From contig CM066925.1 in assembly GCA_033964015.1 (NCBI GenBank), positions 8,788,204 to 8,852,203 on the forward strand: 64,000 nucleotides of DNA. Reading direction: 5' to 3'. This stretch comes from Scolanthus callimorphus. Its lineage: Eukaryota; Cnidaria; Anthozoa; Actiniaria; Edwardsiidae. How positions within the stretch are numbered: the stretch's first letter is position 1; each line of letters starts with the position of its first letter. The notes under the pieces are model-generated. The model saw nothing but the letters and a program-made list of their open reading frames with translations. It made no database searches and was not told where the DNA came from. Shown here in pieces: positions 43,301 through 49,865 of this stretch. The translations under genes were made by a program, and so were the position numbers.

Positions 43301-46300
43301 AGGAAATTGTCCTGCTTATCAGCACACAGGCTTCCCGAATAGTGTGGTTGCCTTATTTTTTCCACAATAAATCGAAAGTGATATTGCTGTTTCAGTAAAC
43401 TAGTTAACACTTGTATCTCTAGACCTAGGCTTTAATTTCCACATTTATTTGCTTTTCTCTTGAAAATAGGACCATGCGGTGGAATATTACGGGATACTTT
43501 TGAAGAAATTATCAAACAGGATCTGCCCCAGGAGATCTACGTCTTTGTCATAGAGTTCCTGGATCACGATACATATGAGAGGTACGTTTAGACTTCCCCT
43601 TTCGATTAACATCATTAGAAGCCTACAACTACCATGCCAACTGTATCGCTTTCACGTCGCAGAAATGTATAAATTTGTCAGAGTATTGGACTAGTATGGA
43701 CGTGGGCTACCTGTGTTGGTATTTCCATGCTCCTGTGGCTAAAACAAAGATGGCGGCCTACACGAACAGCGTTTCTCTCCAAAATCTGAAAGTTTTGACG
43801 AACGATTTGACAATTTTGGGTAATAAATGCTGGAAAACTTCTGGAATTCGAAATATGGTAAGTAGAAAACGACACATTCCAACGGGAATTATCTTGATAT
43901 GTGGTACCCATCAACAGCTGTCGCTATCTACTCCAGCAATATGCACAGGATATGAGTAGATGAGTGAAGCGTTGATATTCATAGTTCTTACGTCTCAAAA
44001 AATTTCGACTTTTCATGCAGTTTATCCGAACCCTCAAATCGACCGAAAAACGATCACCCAAAAAGTCTCGGGAGAGCAGCTTCTTCCAAACGTTTACCAT
44101 TGTTATTTCACCCAAGTTTTTAGGGCACCCGATAAATGTTGTATATTCTGTAATTCTGTTCACAGGGAACTTCTGCAGAAACCCATCCATGGAAAAATTA
44201 AGCTGATTTTCCCAAGTCACACGCATTGGAAGTGTTCGCAATTCACATGGATAACCATGGGAAATCCGAACACTTCCCATTCTTCTACCATGGGGAATTA
44301 AGCTTTTCCCATGGATGTGGTATAGGAATATTTTTTAGGTTACGAATATTCTCGTTCGATTTAGAGACGGACCCATGGCTCTATAAAAAAGCTGTCTAAC
44401 ACTTTATAACTTATGATTCCAGATTCTATGACTACTCAAAGTCATGGGCGAAAAGAGGGGTAATCAAGTTTCTGGCCGAGTTGCCGAGACACAAGGAGGG
44501 AGAGGTAGCCGAGAATTGTTTTAACAGCATCACGAATGCCATATTAAATCGTGATCAGTACTCCTACGCAAGGAACCTTGCTCGTCTGTTGATAAGAGGT
44601 AAGTGGCAATGTAGCTTCTTAGTATTTAGTCTGATTCTCATCCGCTACGGTAGAGTTAGTTGTCACTTCCTACCACCACGTCTGATGAACGTCTCGCTTA
44701 TCATGACCTAAGCAAGGTTAGTCGGGTACGCTGTGGAGAGTAGCCCGATTCTCATCCGCTACGTAGAGTTCGTTGCACTTCCTACCTTCGCGTCTGATCA
44801 ACGTCACGCTTATCGTGGTCTAAGCAAGGTTAGTTGGGTACCCTGTGGTGAGTAGCCTGATTCTCATCCGCTATGGTAGAGTTCGTTAACATTTCCTACC
44901 TTCGTGTCTGATCAACGTCTCGCTTATCATGGCCTAAGCAAGGTTAGTCGGGTACCCTGTGATGAGTAGCCCGATTCTCATCCGCTACGTAGAGTTCGTT
45001 GTCACTTCCTACCTTCGCGTCTGATCAACGTCACGGGGTTAAGTGTTCTGTCAGGTCGATTTGCCAAGGAATATTGTCTTTACTAGCTATTTTCCTAAGC
45101 CAGACGAAAAGGTAAAGCTACCATACCCATTTTCTGATAGTTTGTCGAGTGATACCTTTGAAAAAACGCTAAAAAGAGAGTGAAAAATTCAGTTGAATTG
45201 GCGAAATTCTAATAGTAGTTGGAGGAAAATAAAAACTCGTGATTGGTCAATATTCCCCACGTGACTCATCCTGAACTCATCGTGCCCAGGAGTCCATTAC
45301 CATGAGAACGTCAATCTCCCATGTTTTCACAGTGTAACAGCGTATCAGAAGGCCTCTATGAAGTTATTTTTTGTTACAAATTTTCACGCAAAGCATGCGC
45401 AACAAAATTGTCTAACCAATAAGGCAGGTAGCTCATGCTGTTCAGAGAAGTTTATTGAAGCGACAATTCTATTGTTCTAAATATAACTTCAGACCTGCTT
45501 CATTTTCATTTCGCTGTTACACCTTCCTACCCCTAGATGGATGCTCCTAGGTAATGGGCTACTGTAGTAGATTAGTGTTGCTCTCCGCTCACTACGAGCA
45601 ATAACTTCAGACGTGCTTCATGTTCCAATTCGCTGTTACACCTTCCTACCCTAGATGGACGCTCCTAGGTAATGGACTCCTGACGTGACGTTGATCTGGC
45701 GTAGAGAAAGAAAATTCAAACGAACGCTATAATAGCGGCTGAGAAAAAAAAAGTACTTAGGCTACGTAATGTGTATTTGTCTTTCGGGACGAGGAAGACC
45801 ATTTAATCATCCTGGCTAAGATCTTTGAGTGCGCAGTTGACTGCCAATCCGTGATCGCAAGAGTATTGGACGGTGTAGTCAGGGAATGGTTGCAACTAGG
45901 ACAAAGCGGAAATTACCAAAAGTAAAAAGTCTAACTTCGCCATATTCCAATATATAAGCTCAAGATTTCGTATACAAAGAGTTTCTGTGACCAAAAGCTT
46001 AATTCCAATTTTTAAAGAAAAATATGACTTTTAGATATGGTCGACCAAAGTGTGCATAATTCCTGATCAAAGTACTTATTCTCCCATAAAAGGGCACAGA
46101 AACTTAAAGTTTAAAGCCTAATATCTCAAAGACGGATCCATTAGAAAAAAGTTATTTGTGATATTTTGTTTTTAATCAGACAAGAAGTCTGCATGCAAAA
46201 AAAGCAAGCTTATCTGAGCTAAGGGGCCGACCATTTGACTTTTGAGGGGGGGGGGGGGGTGGATGATTTTTTTTTGCAAGATTTTTTTTTACGTCTCTAA

Positions 46301-46927
46301 GAGATTGTAGGATATTTATTTCGTAAAATTAGTTGAGGATTATGACAAAAATGCTGTGCAGGAAATTTTTTTCGGCCCTTCGGGCCGTGCAGGATATTTT
46401 TTTTCAAAATGGTCGGCCCCTAACCCGACATTATTATTTGAAATTTAGTGATCTAAGCAGGTCATTTCCGCTCTGTCTGCCATAGCAGGATTTGGCGCCA
46501 TGCTTACAGCTGACCTCCATCTGTCCTGGGCCGTCTGCTCACAGGTGTAGTCAATGCCAATGGTCTTTATATTTTACCTGCAGGTAGAGAAATCGTACTC
46601 ACACCGCTAATGAACGGGGAAGCTCCTTTAACTATGGAACGAAGTCTAATGGATGTGGCGCAGAGCCTTAAGATAGACTGGAAACAGCTTGCGCGGTATT
46701 TACAAGTCAATGAGGCAAGAATAACAAATTGTGCCGACGAACATAGACATGAAAGCAGTACAGAGCAATGCTACCAGATGCTGATTGGCTGGGTCCAGAG
46801 CAACGGCAGAGAAGCTACCTTGGAGTGGCTTCTGGACGCTTTGAGGCACTATAGATGCGTTTCTTCAGTTCGCAACTTGGCGGAGCGCATTACAGCCACC
46901 GCAAAACGGGACGTGGGCAAAAGATAA
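23238..46927 (+). CDS. NB-ARC / TPR / ZU5-ZU5-UPA / Death-domain protein (PIDD-tailed NLR-like), 13 exons
   Basis: Exons read: 23238-24855, 26820-27204, 28622-29233, 31434-31552, 32109-32434, 33060-33271, 34575-34840, 35912-36129, 37069-37195, 42835-43015, 43470-43581, 44423-44598, 46584-46927, about 1,560 codons. All joins have GT-AG sites and matching phases except exon 10 to 11. Domain order: DED-like helices (about 10-95), NB-ARC ATPase (about 105-430), TPR region, acidic linker, ZU5-1, ZU5-2 ending in HFS, UPA-like region, helical region, Death domain. By family knowledge NB-ARC/TPR proteins are signal-sensing switches that oligomerise on nucleotide exchange, and ZU5-UPA-Death tails (PIDD) self-cleave at HF/S and recruit Death-domain adaptors. 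The inferred role is cytosolic immune or cell-death signalling. A one-base frameshift in exon 3 and a phase clash at exon 10/11 leave intactness open. The 3' UTR runs into a SINE remnant. Confidence 0.85.
24880..25200. mobile_element. Poly-G-flanked TTTTAGGG repeat in intron 1
   Basis: A run of 15-16 G is followed by GGGGTGCTCATCATATC and several GGTATCTTTTAGGG / GGTACCTTTTAGGG motifs. It belongs to the family described at 7622-8170. It sits directly behind the exon 1 donor. Confidence 0.6.
26820..27204 (+). CDS. Exon 2: start of TPR region
   Basis: Acceptor TTTTTGTATGTTTAG completes a split Gly codon and reads KWLSCAQLRCWESLP. Helical pairs follow, including LVIRREQLGDHTLTARTLN and LMGNSYMAMDEPNKGLK, the kinesin-light-chain type of TPR. 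Donor AAATG/GTGAGA, phase 2. Confidence 0.87.
27229..27612. mobile_element. Poly-G-flanked inverted-repeat element in intron 2
   Basis: Left end is poly-G followed by GGGGTGACCGTCGGG; the right end GCGACGGTCACCTC is complementary. Inside are repeated CCCTAAAAAATACC motifs. Same broad family as 7622-8170, sited just behind the exon 2 donor. Confidence 0.6.
27620..27690 (-). mobile_element. (GATA)n and LINE-like tail, reverse orientation
   Basis: About 12 GATA units run into GTTTATTTAAAAATCG. Read on the minus strand this is an AATAAAC..(TATC)n end like that at 18380-18470. Confidence 0.45.
28050..28305. repeat. Fold-back repeat in intron 2
   Basis: Arms around TAGCTAGGGGACACATG..GCGCGCAACATTATG and the complementary CGCGCTACATGTGTCCTAG are inverted. 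A smaller hairpin (TATACCAGAAACATATAA and complement) lies just upstream at 27936-27972. Confidence 0.6.
28622..29233 (+). CDS. Exon 3: TPR region, contains a one-base frameshift
   Basis: Acceptor CCCTTTTCAG completes the split codon and reads YEEAMAMKRRLVGSDKHW in the frame set by exon 2. From 28679 the coding frame is different (MPTYYNQMAAVYERFG, then NLANILVALGDYDAALESA and LIGIIHEWRRDKREALEAY). Both parts are TPR-like, so one base has been lost between about 28673 and 28679. Donor GAAGGG/GTAAGAG, phase 0. If the donor is not used the frame ends at a TGA a few codons later. Confidence 0.82.
29790..29875 (+). mobile_element. SINE remnant with tRNA B-box
   Basis: GGTCGTGGGTTCGAATCCCAC matches the RNA polymerase III B-box of a tRNA-derived SINE head. 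No convincing A-box remains. Confidence 0.45.
30044..30257. repeat. Two tandem copies of the GAGAAACAGAG repeat
   Basis: Copies at about 30044-30125 and 30180-30257 share AAACCCAGAGAAACAGAGG to GCGCGAAAATGGGGCGAGC and are separated by GGACGG-rich spacer. A third related copy lies at 20035-20215. Confidence 0.8.
30846..31152. mobile_element. MITE with AAGCGGCCAC repeats
   Basis: Termini CAGTGGTACCTCTATTTAG and TTAATAGAGGTACCACTG are inverted. Inside, TATTAAGCGGCCACC occurs several times. Non-coding, in intron 3. Confidence 0.8.
31200..31347. mobile_element. Near-perfect palindrome, about 148 bp
   Basis: Arms CTTGGTCTCCATGTAGTCG / CGACTATATGGAAACCAGG and the inner GTCGACCGTGAAA / TTTCACGGTCGAC pair almost end to end. 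Confidence 0.8.
31352..31382. repeat. (TA)n microsatellite
   Basis: About 14-15 TA units shortly before the exon 4 acceptor. Confidence 0.9.
31434..31552 (+). CDS. Exon 4: acidic linker leading to ZU5-1
   Basis: Acceptor CGTTTTTTTTCCAG is strong. The frame from phase 0 reads SEGDVDEELQKLM, then ESIDEQDEEDEPFSTTIR, an acidic linker between the TPR and ZU5 parts. Donor GAGT/GTAAGTAC, phase 2. Confidence 0.82.
32109..32434 (+). CDS. Exon 5: first ZU5 domain
   Basis: Acceptor TTTGATTCAG completes Val and reads DATGTTYTKYGVHLVFPPN, the G(V/A)xLxIPPxA strand pair that opens ZU5 domains. It continues with ISNVVNLGPSSVELKEPVAL and an extended strand region. Donor TAAAG/GTTAGA, phase 1. Confidence 0.85.
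32740..33058. repeat. Dispersed repeat running into the exon 6 acceptor
   Basis: Blocks (TGGTTGCCATTTTGTTTTCC, CAGCCCGGATTCGT, ACATTCTTGATATTTAC) match the family at 11655-11860 and 18480-18670. The repeat ends within about 25 bases of the splice acceptor. Confidence 0.5.
33060..33271 (+). CDS. Exon 6: end of ZU5-1 and start of ZU5-2
   Basis: Acceptor TCCTCACGGCAG completes Asp and reads AYSTYKVPPPL, then LELWQLTILAVVIRP. This last segment aligns in position with the HFS-WFW site of PIDD ZU5 domains but lacks the HFS residues. ZU5-2 begins TPRGGRFGSLSDVEVEFPEG. Donor ATGAGG/GTAAGG, phase 0. Confidence 0.82.
33516..33775 (+). mobile_element. tRNA-derived SINE, near full length
   Basis: The head has tRNA-like boxes (GGGTGGCGCAGCGTGTAAAG; GGTTCGAATCCCAG). 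The body has GTCTTTCGGATGAGACATTA and AACCGAGGTCCCGTCTCTC, a block repeated at 35330-35480, 47010-47080 and 47720-47875. I recall this block as resembling a deeply conserved eumetazoan SINE central domain. Confidence 0.7.
34150..34322. mobile_element. MITE, about 170 bp
   Basis: Left ATACACCTTATTCCAAAAATGG and right CCATTTTGGAATAAGGTGTAT are inverted termini. The inner parts are less well paired. In intron 6. Confidence 0.78.
34575..34840 (+). CDS. Exon 7: ZU5-2 with HFS autoproteolysis motif
   Basis: Acceptor TCTTTTGTTTAG, phase 0, reads VQPIPASIPRSNDF, CPLITIHGFEELEQLNKPVT (the hallmark ZU5 KPVTIxLP segment) and LLLSEGRDGKWLDLSEE. It ends EIKVLHFSR with His at 34830-34832, Phe at 34833-34835, Ser at 34836-34838. 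In PIDD and FIIND proteins cleavage occurs between Phe and Ser of this motif. Donor CTCCAG/GTGAGT, phase 2. Confidence 0.88.
34905..35100 (+). mobile_element. tRNA-derived SINE with intact pol III boxes
   Basis: Head: A-box TAGCTCAGCTGGTAGAGCA and B-box GGTTCGAATCC. The anticodon arm pairs only with an 8-base loop, and the acceptor stem does not close well, so it is a SINE head and not a working tRNA. The body continues through TTTCTCCGCTTACTAGGGC to TTCCTTATCTCCACC and matches 7320-7435. Confidence 0.75.
35115..35235. repeat. Dispersed repeat, copy 2
   Basis: Second copy of the repeat at 56-180, directly following the SINE at 34905-35100. Confidence 0.6.
35330..35480 (+). mobile_element. 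SINE body fragment
   Basis: Carries the CATTGTGGGTTGAAATGATT, GGATGAGACAATAAA and GGGACGCTAAACT blocks of the SINE at 33516-33775, more diverged. Confidence 0.6.
35575..35850. repeat. Palindromic element with CCACCCTGGAATTCC repeats
   Basis: Ends TTGGGCAGTCGCAACC and GGCGACTGCCCA are inverted. The inside holds many CCACCCTGGAATT/CCAGTG units and a poly-C run. A partial copy lies at 43029-43135, just behind the exon 10 donor. Confidence 0.65.
35912..36129 (+). CDS. Exon 8: post-HFS strand and start of UPA-like region
   Basis: Acceptor CATTTTTTCAG completes Arg and reads LWPWILVEGTASLLCRMASD, directly after HFS as in PIDD where HFS is followed by an aromatic-rich strand. It continues through ELSAYFAAFKERGV and KLKCILATEEEKLMDKME. 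Donor GGAAG/GTATGT, phase 1. Confidence 0.83.
36167..36313. mobile_element. About 147-bp palindromic MITE
   Basis: Arms GCCTGCGAGCTGGCTC / GAGCCAGCTCGCAGGC and inner GGGATTCCTGTGGC / CACAGGAATCCCGC pair. It begins 38 bases after the exon 8 donor. Confidence 0.8.
36707..36955. repeat. About 154-bp tandem duplication
   Basis: GGCTCATTTAGTGATCACGTG to TTACTTGGCTTGACTAACAAG occurs at about 36715 and again at about 36868 with minor differences. Confidence 0.8.
37069..37195 (+). CDS. Exon 9: UPA-like region
   Basis: Acceptor ATTTGTATACAG, phase 1, reads RGYHLLGENTCEMRRLEKAY, then an acidic loop (EEVSEEGDEDC). Donor CACAC/GTAAGC, phase 2. The UPA assignment rests on position after ZU5-2. Confidence 0.78.
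37230..37925. repeat. Cluster of nested fold-back repeats
   Basis: Units around AAACAGCGAGTTTTGTTTTCC with complementary partners occur at 37270-37350 and 37690-37800. An outer pair, GCTCGTGTTTATTCGATC (about 37480) and GATCGAATAAACACGAGC (about 37899), encloses repeated AATGTAGCCCGCGCGGGCTA hairpins. No coding frame. Confidence 0.7.
38160..39681. repeat. Inverted-repeat unit in intron 9
   Basis: Left AGTGGTTTCAATAAAGTTTG to AAGCTGTCGGCGCC (38200-38248) and right GGCGCCGACAGCTTG to CAAACTTTATTGAAACCACT (39495-39552) are inverted. The right side includes a GAGGATATTACA-family hairpin at 39553-39681. The 38530-38660 part repeats ATGGCAACGACCGTTC units. No ORF recognised. Confidence 0.6.
40217..41968 (-). 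mobile_element. Penelope-like retroelement, 5' truncated, with 164-bp inverted termini
   Basis: 40217-40380 and 41805-41968 are essentially identical inverted repeats, containing ACGGACAGCTTAAACGATG and the complement. Between them lies one minus-strand ORF with reverse transcriptase and GIY-YIG endonuclease, the pair of domains that defines Penelope-like elements. The RT N-terminal half is missing because the right inverted repeat replaces it. Confidence 0.85.
40441..41804 (-). CDS. Penelope-like polyprotein: partial reverse transcriptase plus GIY-YIG endonuclease
   Basis: The listed frame has its first ATG at 41718 (425 codons) but is open upstream to about 41804 in frame (NDGIKACRHYLSTRFSKQIP), which is still RT sequence. 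RT landmarks: GTAMGTRMAPSFANLFLG (motif B) and WWRYLDDIF with the catalytic DD (motif C). Motif A and everything before it are absent. A Cys-rich stretch (CGDNCNTCKYI) and then the nuclease motif VIYMIECKRCHLQYIGETKR followed by LRERFNEHR are intact. The catalytic Asp of motif A is lost, so it cannot be autonomous. The frame has no stops, so it is a young copy. Confidence 0.88.
42835..43015 (+). CDS. Exon 10: UPA-like region
   Basis: Acceptor ATATATATTTTTCAG completes Thr and reads FRGEAGICDTQTLYARTAS, TYLKYYSRPPDQRDV and FLCRLPINLRDATNQ. Donor AATCAG/GTACTA, phase 0. The next exon needs phase 1, see finding. An earlier GAGCAAG/GTAGCC would give phase 1 but would drop well-conserved-looking residues. 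Confidence 0.78.
43470..43581 (+). CDS. Exon 11: helical region
   Basis: Acceptor TCTCTTGAAAATAG. The frame that joins to exon 12 reads CGGILRDTFEEIIKQDL, then QEIYVFVIEFLDHDTYE; it requires one base from the previous exon. The other frame hits a TAG inside the exon. Donor TGAGAG/GTACGT, phase 2. Confidence 0.75.
44150..44310. mobile_element. CTGCAGAAACCCATCCATGG-family palindrome
   Basis: Carries CTTCTGCAGAAACCCATCC and CCATGGGAAATCCGAACAC with a degenerate inverted partner. Related to 1458-1618. Confidence 0.6.
44423..44598 (+). CDS. Exon 12: helical region before the Death domain
   Basis: Acceptor TTATGATTCCAG completes Arg and reads FYDYSKSWAKRGVIKFLAEL, HKEGEVAENCFNSITNAI and YSYARNLARLLIR. 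It is all-helical in pattern. The repeat of helix pairs could be a further death-fold-like or armadillo-like bundle, not identified. Donor AAGAG/GTAAGT, phase 1. Confidence 0.82.
44628..45035. repeat. Tandem repeat, about 113-bp unit x4
   Basis: Each unit starts GATTCTCATCCGCTA (44633, 44752, 44862 and 44976 regions) and contains TGATCAACGTC and CTAAGCAAGGTTAGT. It starts about 30 bases after the exon 12 donor. Confidence 0.85.
45285..45690. repeat. Direct and inverted repeats in intron 12
   Basis: AACTTCAGACCTGCTTCAT to CTCCTAGGTAATGG occurs at about 45485-45560 and 45601-45677. An inverted relative (AGGAGTCCATTACCATGAG) lies near 45287. Confidence 0.65.
46217..46430. repeat. Fold-back repeat with poly-G core
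   Basis: GGGGCCGACCATTTGAC and CAAAATGGTCGGCCCC are inverted, with poly-G and poly-T tracts inside. About 150 bases before the last exon. Confidence 0.7.
46584..46927 (+). CDS. Exon 13: Death domain and stop
   Basis: Acceptor TTTTACCTGCAG completes Gly and reads REIVLTPLMNGEAP. The Death domain follows: LMDVAQSLKIDWKQLARYL (helices 1-2, with the DWKxLARxL signature), ITNCADEHRHES, CYQMLIGWVQSNGREATLEW and LLDALRHYRCVSSV. The protein ends a short basic tail later at TAA 46925-46927. Death domains recruit partner Death-domain adaptors by homotypic contact. Confidence 0.9.
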
Positions 46928-47005
46928 TAGAATTTCTGCCACTCGCTATAGTACAGCCATGAGTCATAACAGGGACAGTTGATGCTGTGTTTGACCTTAA
47001 TTCTA

Positions 47006-47100
47006 TATGTGTTTCCTAAGTCTTTCGGATGAGACAATAAGCCGAGGTCCCGTCTGCCTTTCCTTCTACCCATTCAAGGTGGACGCTAAAAAACCCATTG
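47006..47100 (+). mobile_element. SINE body fragment in the 3' flank
   Basis: AGTCTTTCGGATGAGACAAT and GCCGAGGTCCCGTCT match the body of the SINE at 33516-33775. It starts about 80 bases after the stop codon. Confidence 0.6.
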
Positions 47101-47654
47101 CACTCTTCGTAAGAGTAGGGGATTCTCTCCGGTGCAATGGTCTGGCTCTTGTAGGCAGACATTGCAAAACAGCCCTCATGATTATAAGTTGCGCGGCAGC
47201 AATTTGCAGCCCGTAAGTCCTCCAACCTCTCTTTGTCTAGTGATCGTGTACTTTCAGCCGCTTTGAGTTCCCTCACGACGAGGAGAAGACCCTTTCTAGA
47301 GCAGCGAGAAAGGCCGGGGCCAAAAGAGCTGAACAAGTCATTTAAACGTTTCCTTTTTGTTCTTCTAAGAGCCAAAGTTTCAGCGAAGCTTTGTATATAC
47401 TCAGCAGTTTTCAAATCAGCTCATAGCAATGGCTAAAAGATAGCACTTGTGAAGAAGATTTGAATCGTTTTAATTTACAGAAGCCTTGATTTCACGAATG
47501 CTGATCGGTTCGACATTATGGTAATGACGCACATCGAGTGGCGCAGCGCGTGACATCCATTCGAGGGCCATCGCTGATTGGCTGATTTTGAGCGTTGGAG
47601 CATGCGCTGAAAGGTCTTTCTCTCAGCGGCTTTGTATTAAATCTCGCGCATGCG

Positions 47655-47781
47655 TCAGTGGCTGTCACCAGAGCCTCCCCGCGAGGTTACGAGCCGGGGA
47701 GCTCTGGGTTCGAGAGTGCTCTCTGTTCACCCCTTGTGTTCATCGTGGGTTGAAGTGCTTCGTCATTTCTCCTGTGTTTCA

Positions 47782-47813
<32 letters not shown>

Positions 47814-47875
47814 CGTCTCTCAGTTCACTAAACTTAATCACTATGCAAGGGACGTTAAATTTCCACAGATGATGA
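47655..47875 (+). mobile_element. SINE, diverged head
   Basis: Body blocks CATCGTGGGTTGAAGTGCTT, CGTCTTTCGGATGAGACAAT, GGTCCCGTCTCTCAG and GCAAGGGACGTTAAAT match 33516-33775. The head is replaced by CCCCGCGAGG.. sequence. Confidence 0.65.
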
Positions 47876-47919
47876 TCACGGATGATGATGAGTGCTCACT
47901 ACAGAATGATATATCTAAT

Positions 47920-48250
47920 GGGGGGCCGGGACTTTCACATTTTTCGGTCGGCGATGATCTTCGTACCTTTTAGGGGTTATAATCGCGGGTTTTGGTCTGT
48001 TTTAGGGGTGAGCTTAATCTGAAATAAGATCAAGCTACAAAACACAGTGCGTTTTGAAACCTTAAGAAACGGAGAGAGTAGCCAGATGACAACACGGTTA
48101 ATTAGACAACATTAAAGGGAGCATTGTAATCATAGACGGAAATTCTGGATGGGTATCTTTTTGGGTAAAAATTATTTGAACCACGCCCTTTTTGGCATCT
48201 TTTAGGTTAAATGAAAATTCCCAACGATCATCCCTGACCAAAAAATATGA
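47920..48250. mobile_element. Poly-G-type TTTTAGGGG element
   Basis: Starts GGGGGGCCGGGAC..GCGATGATC and ends AACGATCATCCCTGACC, with CGTACCTTTTAGGGGTTA inside. Same family as 7622-8170. Confidence 0.55.
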
Positions 48251-48281
48251 GACAACTATAGTTGACATACTAGCTTGATAC

Positions 48282-48455
48282 ATAGAGGATATTACACGGT
48301 CGCGCGAAGATATGAGTTTTATTTTCGAGTGGCAAGAACAATATTTTACGAAAAGGACGAATGAGCGCAGCGAATGAGTAAAATATTGTTTTTGACATGA
48401 GAAAATAAAACTCATATCTTCAAGCCACCGTCTAATTTTCTTTTTATTATATAGA
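48282..48455. mobile_element. Hairpin MITE (GAGGATATTACA family), copy 3
   Basis: ATAGAGGATATTACACGGTC at the left, ACCGTCTAATTTTC..TATAT at the right, with GAGTTTTATTTTC / GAAAATAAAACTC and AATATTTTAC / GTAAAATATT inner arms around a GAGCGCAGCGAATGAG centre. Confidence 0.75.
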
Positions 48456-48760
48456 CAAACCAGAAAAAATATTCCAAATTGATTTCCAAGCACTTTTGTT
48501 TTGACCGATATCCTCACTAGTGAGGAAAATATGTCACTGAGGACCCGGATGTAGCTTCGTATGAGATCTACGAGTGGCGTATTTCCCAGTAAAACACTCG
48601 TGTCTATATAATAAAAAGCTCTATTTTGTAGAATTGATCAGCCAGACCAGTGAACTATCATCAAAATAGGATGTTTTCTACTCACACTGCTATTCGGTCT
48701 GTGCGCGTGGCCTCAGCGTTCACAAGGCCGACAACCTCTTTATACAGATTTCAGAGTCAC

Positions 48761-49062
48761 TCTGTTGACATAGCCTGCTTGCAGGCGGTACTGAGTGTTT
48801 TTATCGCGGAAAACCCGGTCCGTTCGATGATCGGGCGCCATCTTGGAATTTTGAGGCGCGCGGTCCCGGGGGCGAGCGCAAAAATCGGGCGAAGGGAGGG
48901 GGGAGGAGGAAAGGAGAGAACTCCCCTTCGCCCGATTTTTGCGCTCGCCCCCGGGACCGCGCGTTTCGAAATTCCAAGATGGCGCCCGATCATCGAGCGG
49001 ACCGGGTTTTCCGCGATAAAAACACCCAGTACCGCCTGTAAGCAGGCTATCTGTTGACATAG
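48761..49062. mobile_element. About 276-bp near-perfect palindrome with 13-bp direct flanks
   Basis: Arms begin CCTGCTTGCAGGCGGTACTG and end CAGTACCGCCTGTAAGCAGG; they pair through GGAAAACCCGGTCCG, GGCGCCATCTTGGAATTT and GGGGGCGAGCGCAAAAAT. Flanks TCTGTTGACATAG occur directly at both ends (48761-48773 and 49050-49062), which looks like a target duplication. Confidence 0.8.
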
Positions 49063-49730
49063 TACTACGCGGCCACAGGCTTGCCTGAACATATACATAT
49101 ATACAGATTTCAGTTCCATTTCTCTTTACGCTTTCGTGTTTACTTTTAAATAAGGCTATGTTTCCACGGGAACAGACGAATATTTAACTTAAAATTAGAT
49201 GTAAATATTGGATATATTTTAATTCAACGTAGCTATATTTATGTATTTTAATATTGATTATGTACATTTTAATATATTCTTAGTTATTTTTGATTATTTT
49301 CACACGGCCCCACAAGCTATGAATAAAATCTTACCGTGTCTAAATGAGCTTTATTGCATTGCAATCTGTGCTTTTCATAGACGGGACTCAGCAAAAATCC
49401 AGTCACTTCAGCCACGAAATATTGATGCATTTTCCTTTTAAAAAAATCCAAACATTTCCCTGGACCAGATAGAAAAAAGTCCAATACTTGAGCCCCAAGT
49501 TTTGATACACCAAATTTTGATGCCTTTTCCGTTTAAAAAATCCAAAAATTTGCCTGGACGAGTCGTTTTGAAGCCTAAAATTTCAAAATTGTTCTTGGGG
49601 AAGCATGCCCCTATACAAAAGTTAGAAGGACAAGAACAATACATTTAATCTACGCAATTTTGCTTCCGCCACTGAAAATTGCCAATAAAAGGGGTAAAAA
49701 AATTGGTCTTATTCCCTGGGTGAACCCGCT
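49060..49730. other. No recognised gene
   Basis: A+T-rich sequence with no convincing exon. The GGCCACAGGCTTGCCTGAACAT block at about 49071 also occurs at about 7459. Confidence 0.45.
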
Positions 49731-49734
49731 TGCA

Positions 49735-49865
49735 CTATTTCGAGATACAAGATACGAAGATACAGAGATACAGATACAGAGATACAAGGATATCGGGTTA
49801 CCAAAAAATCGTAGATAGGAAGATACAGAGATACCAGGATATCAGGTTACCAAAAAATTGCGAAC
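49735..49865. repeat. Short-unit repeat (GATACA)n with a longer duplicated block
   Basis: Irregular GATACA/GATACAGA units, with AGGATATCGGGTTACCAAAA and AGGATATCAGGTTACCAAAA as a duplicated block about 60 bases apart. Confidence 0.8.
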
